A DNA stretch of 64,000 bases, taken from contig NZ_FMAH01000001.1 in the NCBI RefSeq assembly GCF_900094545.1, forward strand, positions 186,001-250,000. Direction: 5' to 3'. Positions within the stretch are counted from its first letter, which is position 1. Every line of letters starts with the position of its first letter. The notes below the pieces were generated by a model. That model did no database searches. It was not told where the DNA came from and saw only the letters and a list, made by a program, of their open reading frames with translations. A program made the translations under genes and the position numbers. Positions 63,085 to 64,000 of the stretch are shown here, piece after piece. The DNA is from Martinezella miluonensis. Lineage in GTDB: Bacteria; Pseudomonadota; Alphaproteobacteria; Rhizobiales; Rhizobiaceae.

Positions 63085-64000
63085 AGCTTTCGTCATGCGC
63101 ATGTCTGCAATGGGTCGGCTGGCCGCCGGCGCTCTTCTTTCCGCCCTTTCCGTTGCCGGCATCGCCCGGGCCGATGGCGGCAGCTGCAAAACGATCCACC
63201 TGTCGGATCCCGGCTGGACCGATATCACCTCGACCAACGGCGTGACCGGCGTGCTGCTGACGGCACTCGGCTACGAGCCAGACATCAAGACCCTCTCCGT
63301 GCCGATCGGCTATCAGGCGATGAAAACCGGCGAGATCGATGTCTTTCTCGGCAACTGGATGCCGGCGCAGAAGGCCTTCGTCGACGATCTCAACAAGGCG
63401 AAGGCCATCGAGGTGCTGAACCGCAACCTCCAGGGCGCGAAGTTCACTTTGGCGGTCCCGATCTATGCCGCCGACAAGGGCATCCAGGATTTCTCCGACC
63501 TGCAGAAACATGCCGACGACTTCGGCCGTAAGATCTACGGCATCGAACCCGGTGCGCCCGCCAATGCCAATATCCAGAAGATGATCGACGCCAACGACTT
63601 CGGCCTCAAGGGCTGGGAGCTTGTCGAATCCAGCGAGCAGGCCATGCTGTCGCAGGTGGAGCGCGCCTCGAAGGACAAGCAGGCCATCGTCTTCCTCGCC
63701 TGGGCGCCGCATCCGATGAACGAACGGTTCCAGATCGCCTATCTCTCCGGTGGTGATGCCTATTTCGGCGCAAACTACGGCGGCGCCGAAGTCCATACGT
63801 TGGCGCGCACCGGCTGGGCCACCCAGTGCCCGAATGCCGCCAAGCTCTTCCACAACCTGACCTTCGACATCGGCATGGAGAATTCGCTGATGGGATCGAT
63901 CCTCGGCGGTGAGAGCGCCAAGGACGCAGCGACCGCTTGGCTGAAGGCGCATCCCAATGCCTTGACGCCCTGGCTTGCCGGCGTCACCACTATCGACGGC
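63085..64000 (+). CDS. choX: Choline ABC transporter substrate-binding protein ChoX (3' end beyond window)
   Basis: Periplasmic choline-binding protein. The visible 305 residues include a signal peptide (LAAGALLSALSVAGIARA) and a mature domain with the aromatic ligand box of ChoX: Trp41 and Asp43 (DPGWTDI), Trp88 (GNWMP) and Trp203 (LAWAPHP). Relative to S. meliloti ChoX as I recall it, the box Tyr119 is replaced by Phe117. ATG 63085 follows AGAGGGAG. The gene is cut by the window end only a few residues before the expected stop; the permease and ATPase genes (choWV) are expected next. Confidence 0.92.

Overview
The window looks like the main chromosome of a Rhizobium-type alphaproteobacterium (Rhizobiaceae). 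Evidence is the GC-rich coding style, ornithine-lipid acyltransferase OlsB, a choline-binding ChoX, the glnD-murJ, lptCAB-rpoN-hpf-ptsN and mutM-ech-rpsT-dnaA blocks, clustered GANTC sites upstream of dnaA, and several families of rhizobial-style palindromic intergenic repeats. I see no tRNA or rRNA gene, CRISPR array, insertion sequence, integrase or phage gene.

Layout. 1-9.5 kb (minus strand): trpS, a VOC protein, then mutS - small Cys-containing ORF - glnD - murJ. 9.6-13.4 kb (plus): a malic enzyme fused to a phosphotransacetylase domain, and a class III adenylate cyclase with a zinc-ribbon-like front end. 13.4-19.3 kb (minus): olsB, a hybrid histidine kinase, and an overlapping operon of two methyltransferases with lspA. 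19.4-22.2 kb: CoxG-like and GNAT genes facing sppA-ihfB-lapA. 22.5-27.8 kb (plus): lptC-lptA-lptB, rpoN, hpf, ptsN. 28.0-33.8 kb: grpE, GFA protein, hrcA, rph, VOC protein, rdgB, hemW. 33.8-35.8 kb: a divergent EamA/LysR pair. 35.9-40.5 kb (minus): dnaA, rpsT, enoyl-CoA hydratase, mutM. 40.8-43.2 kb: ubiE, ubiB.

43.2-57.1 kb is accessory DNA lying between ubiB and coaBC, which I recall as neighbours in related genomes. Its core (43394-50977) is the most interesting part of the window: an ammonia-lyase-family protein lacking the residues that build the MIO cofactor, a hydantoinase-like amidohydrolase with an altered metal motif, an M20 N-carbamoyl amidase, a DUF917 (S-methyl-thiohydantoin desulfurase family) protein, a TfoX-N protein and a urocanase paralogue. 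In that combination they match, step for step, a route from ergothioneine (or S-methyl-ergothioneine) through thiourocanate, thiohydantoin-propionate, hydantoin-propionate and N-carbamoyl-glutamate to glutamate, releasing trimethylamine. Two palindromes sit just upstream as candidate operators. Behind it come a spermidine-synthase-like gene, an MFS/VOC pair with a divergent LysR gene, and a LysR/SDR divergent pair.

57.2-64 kb: coaBC, a class II glutamine amidotransferase, a small-ORF/three-hairpin/terminator unit just upstream of otsB, otsB, otsA, a LysR gene and choX (cut by the window end).

Other non-coding points of note: six GANTC methylation sites within 127 bp, next to a DnaA-box match, upstream of dnaA; six dispersed copies of one palindromic repeat, one of which supplies the stop codon of a LysR gene; a perfect 20-bp-stem bidirectional terminator between ptsN and grpE; and a perfect hairpin over the lptB stop codon.
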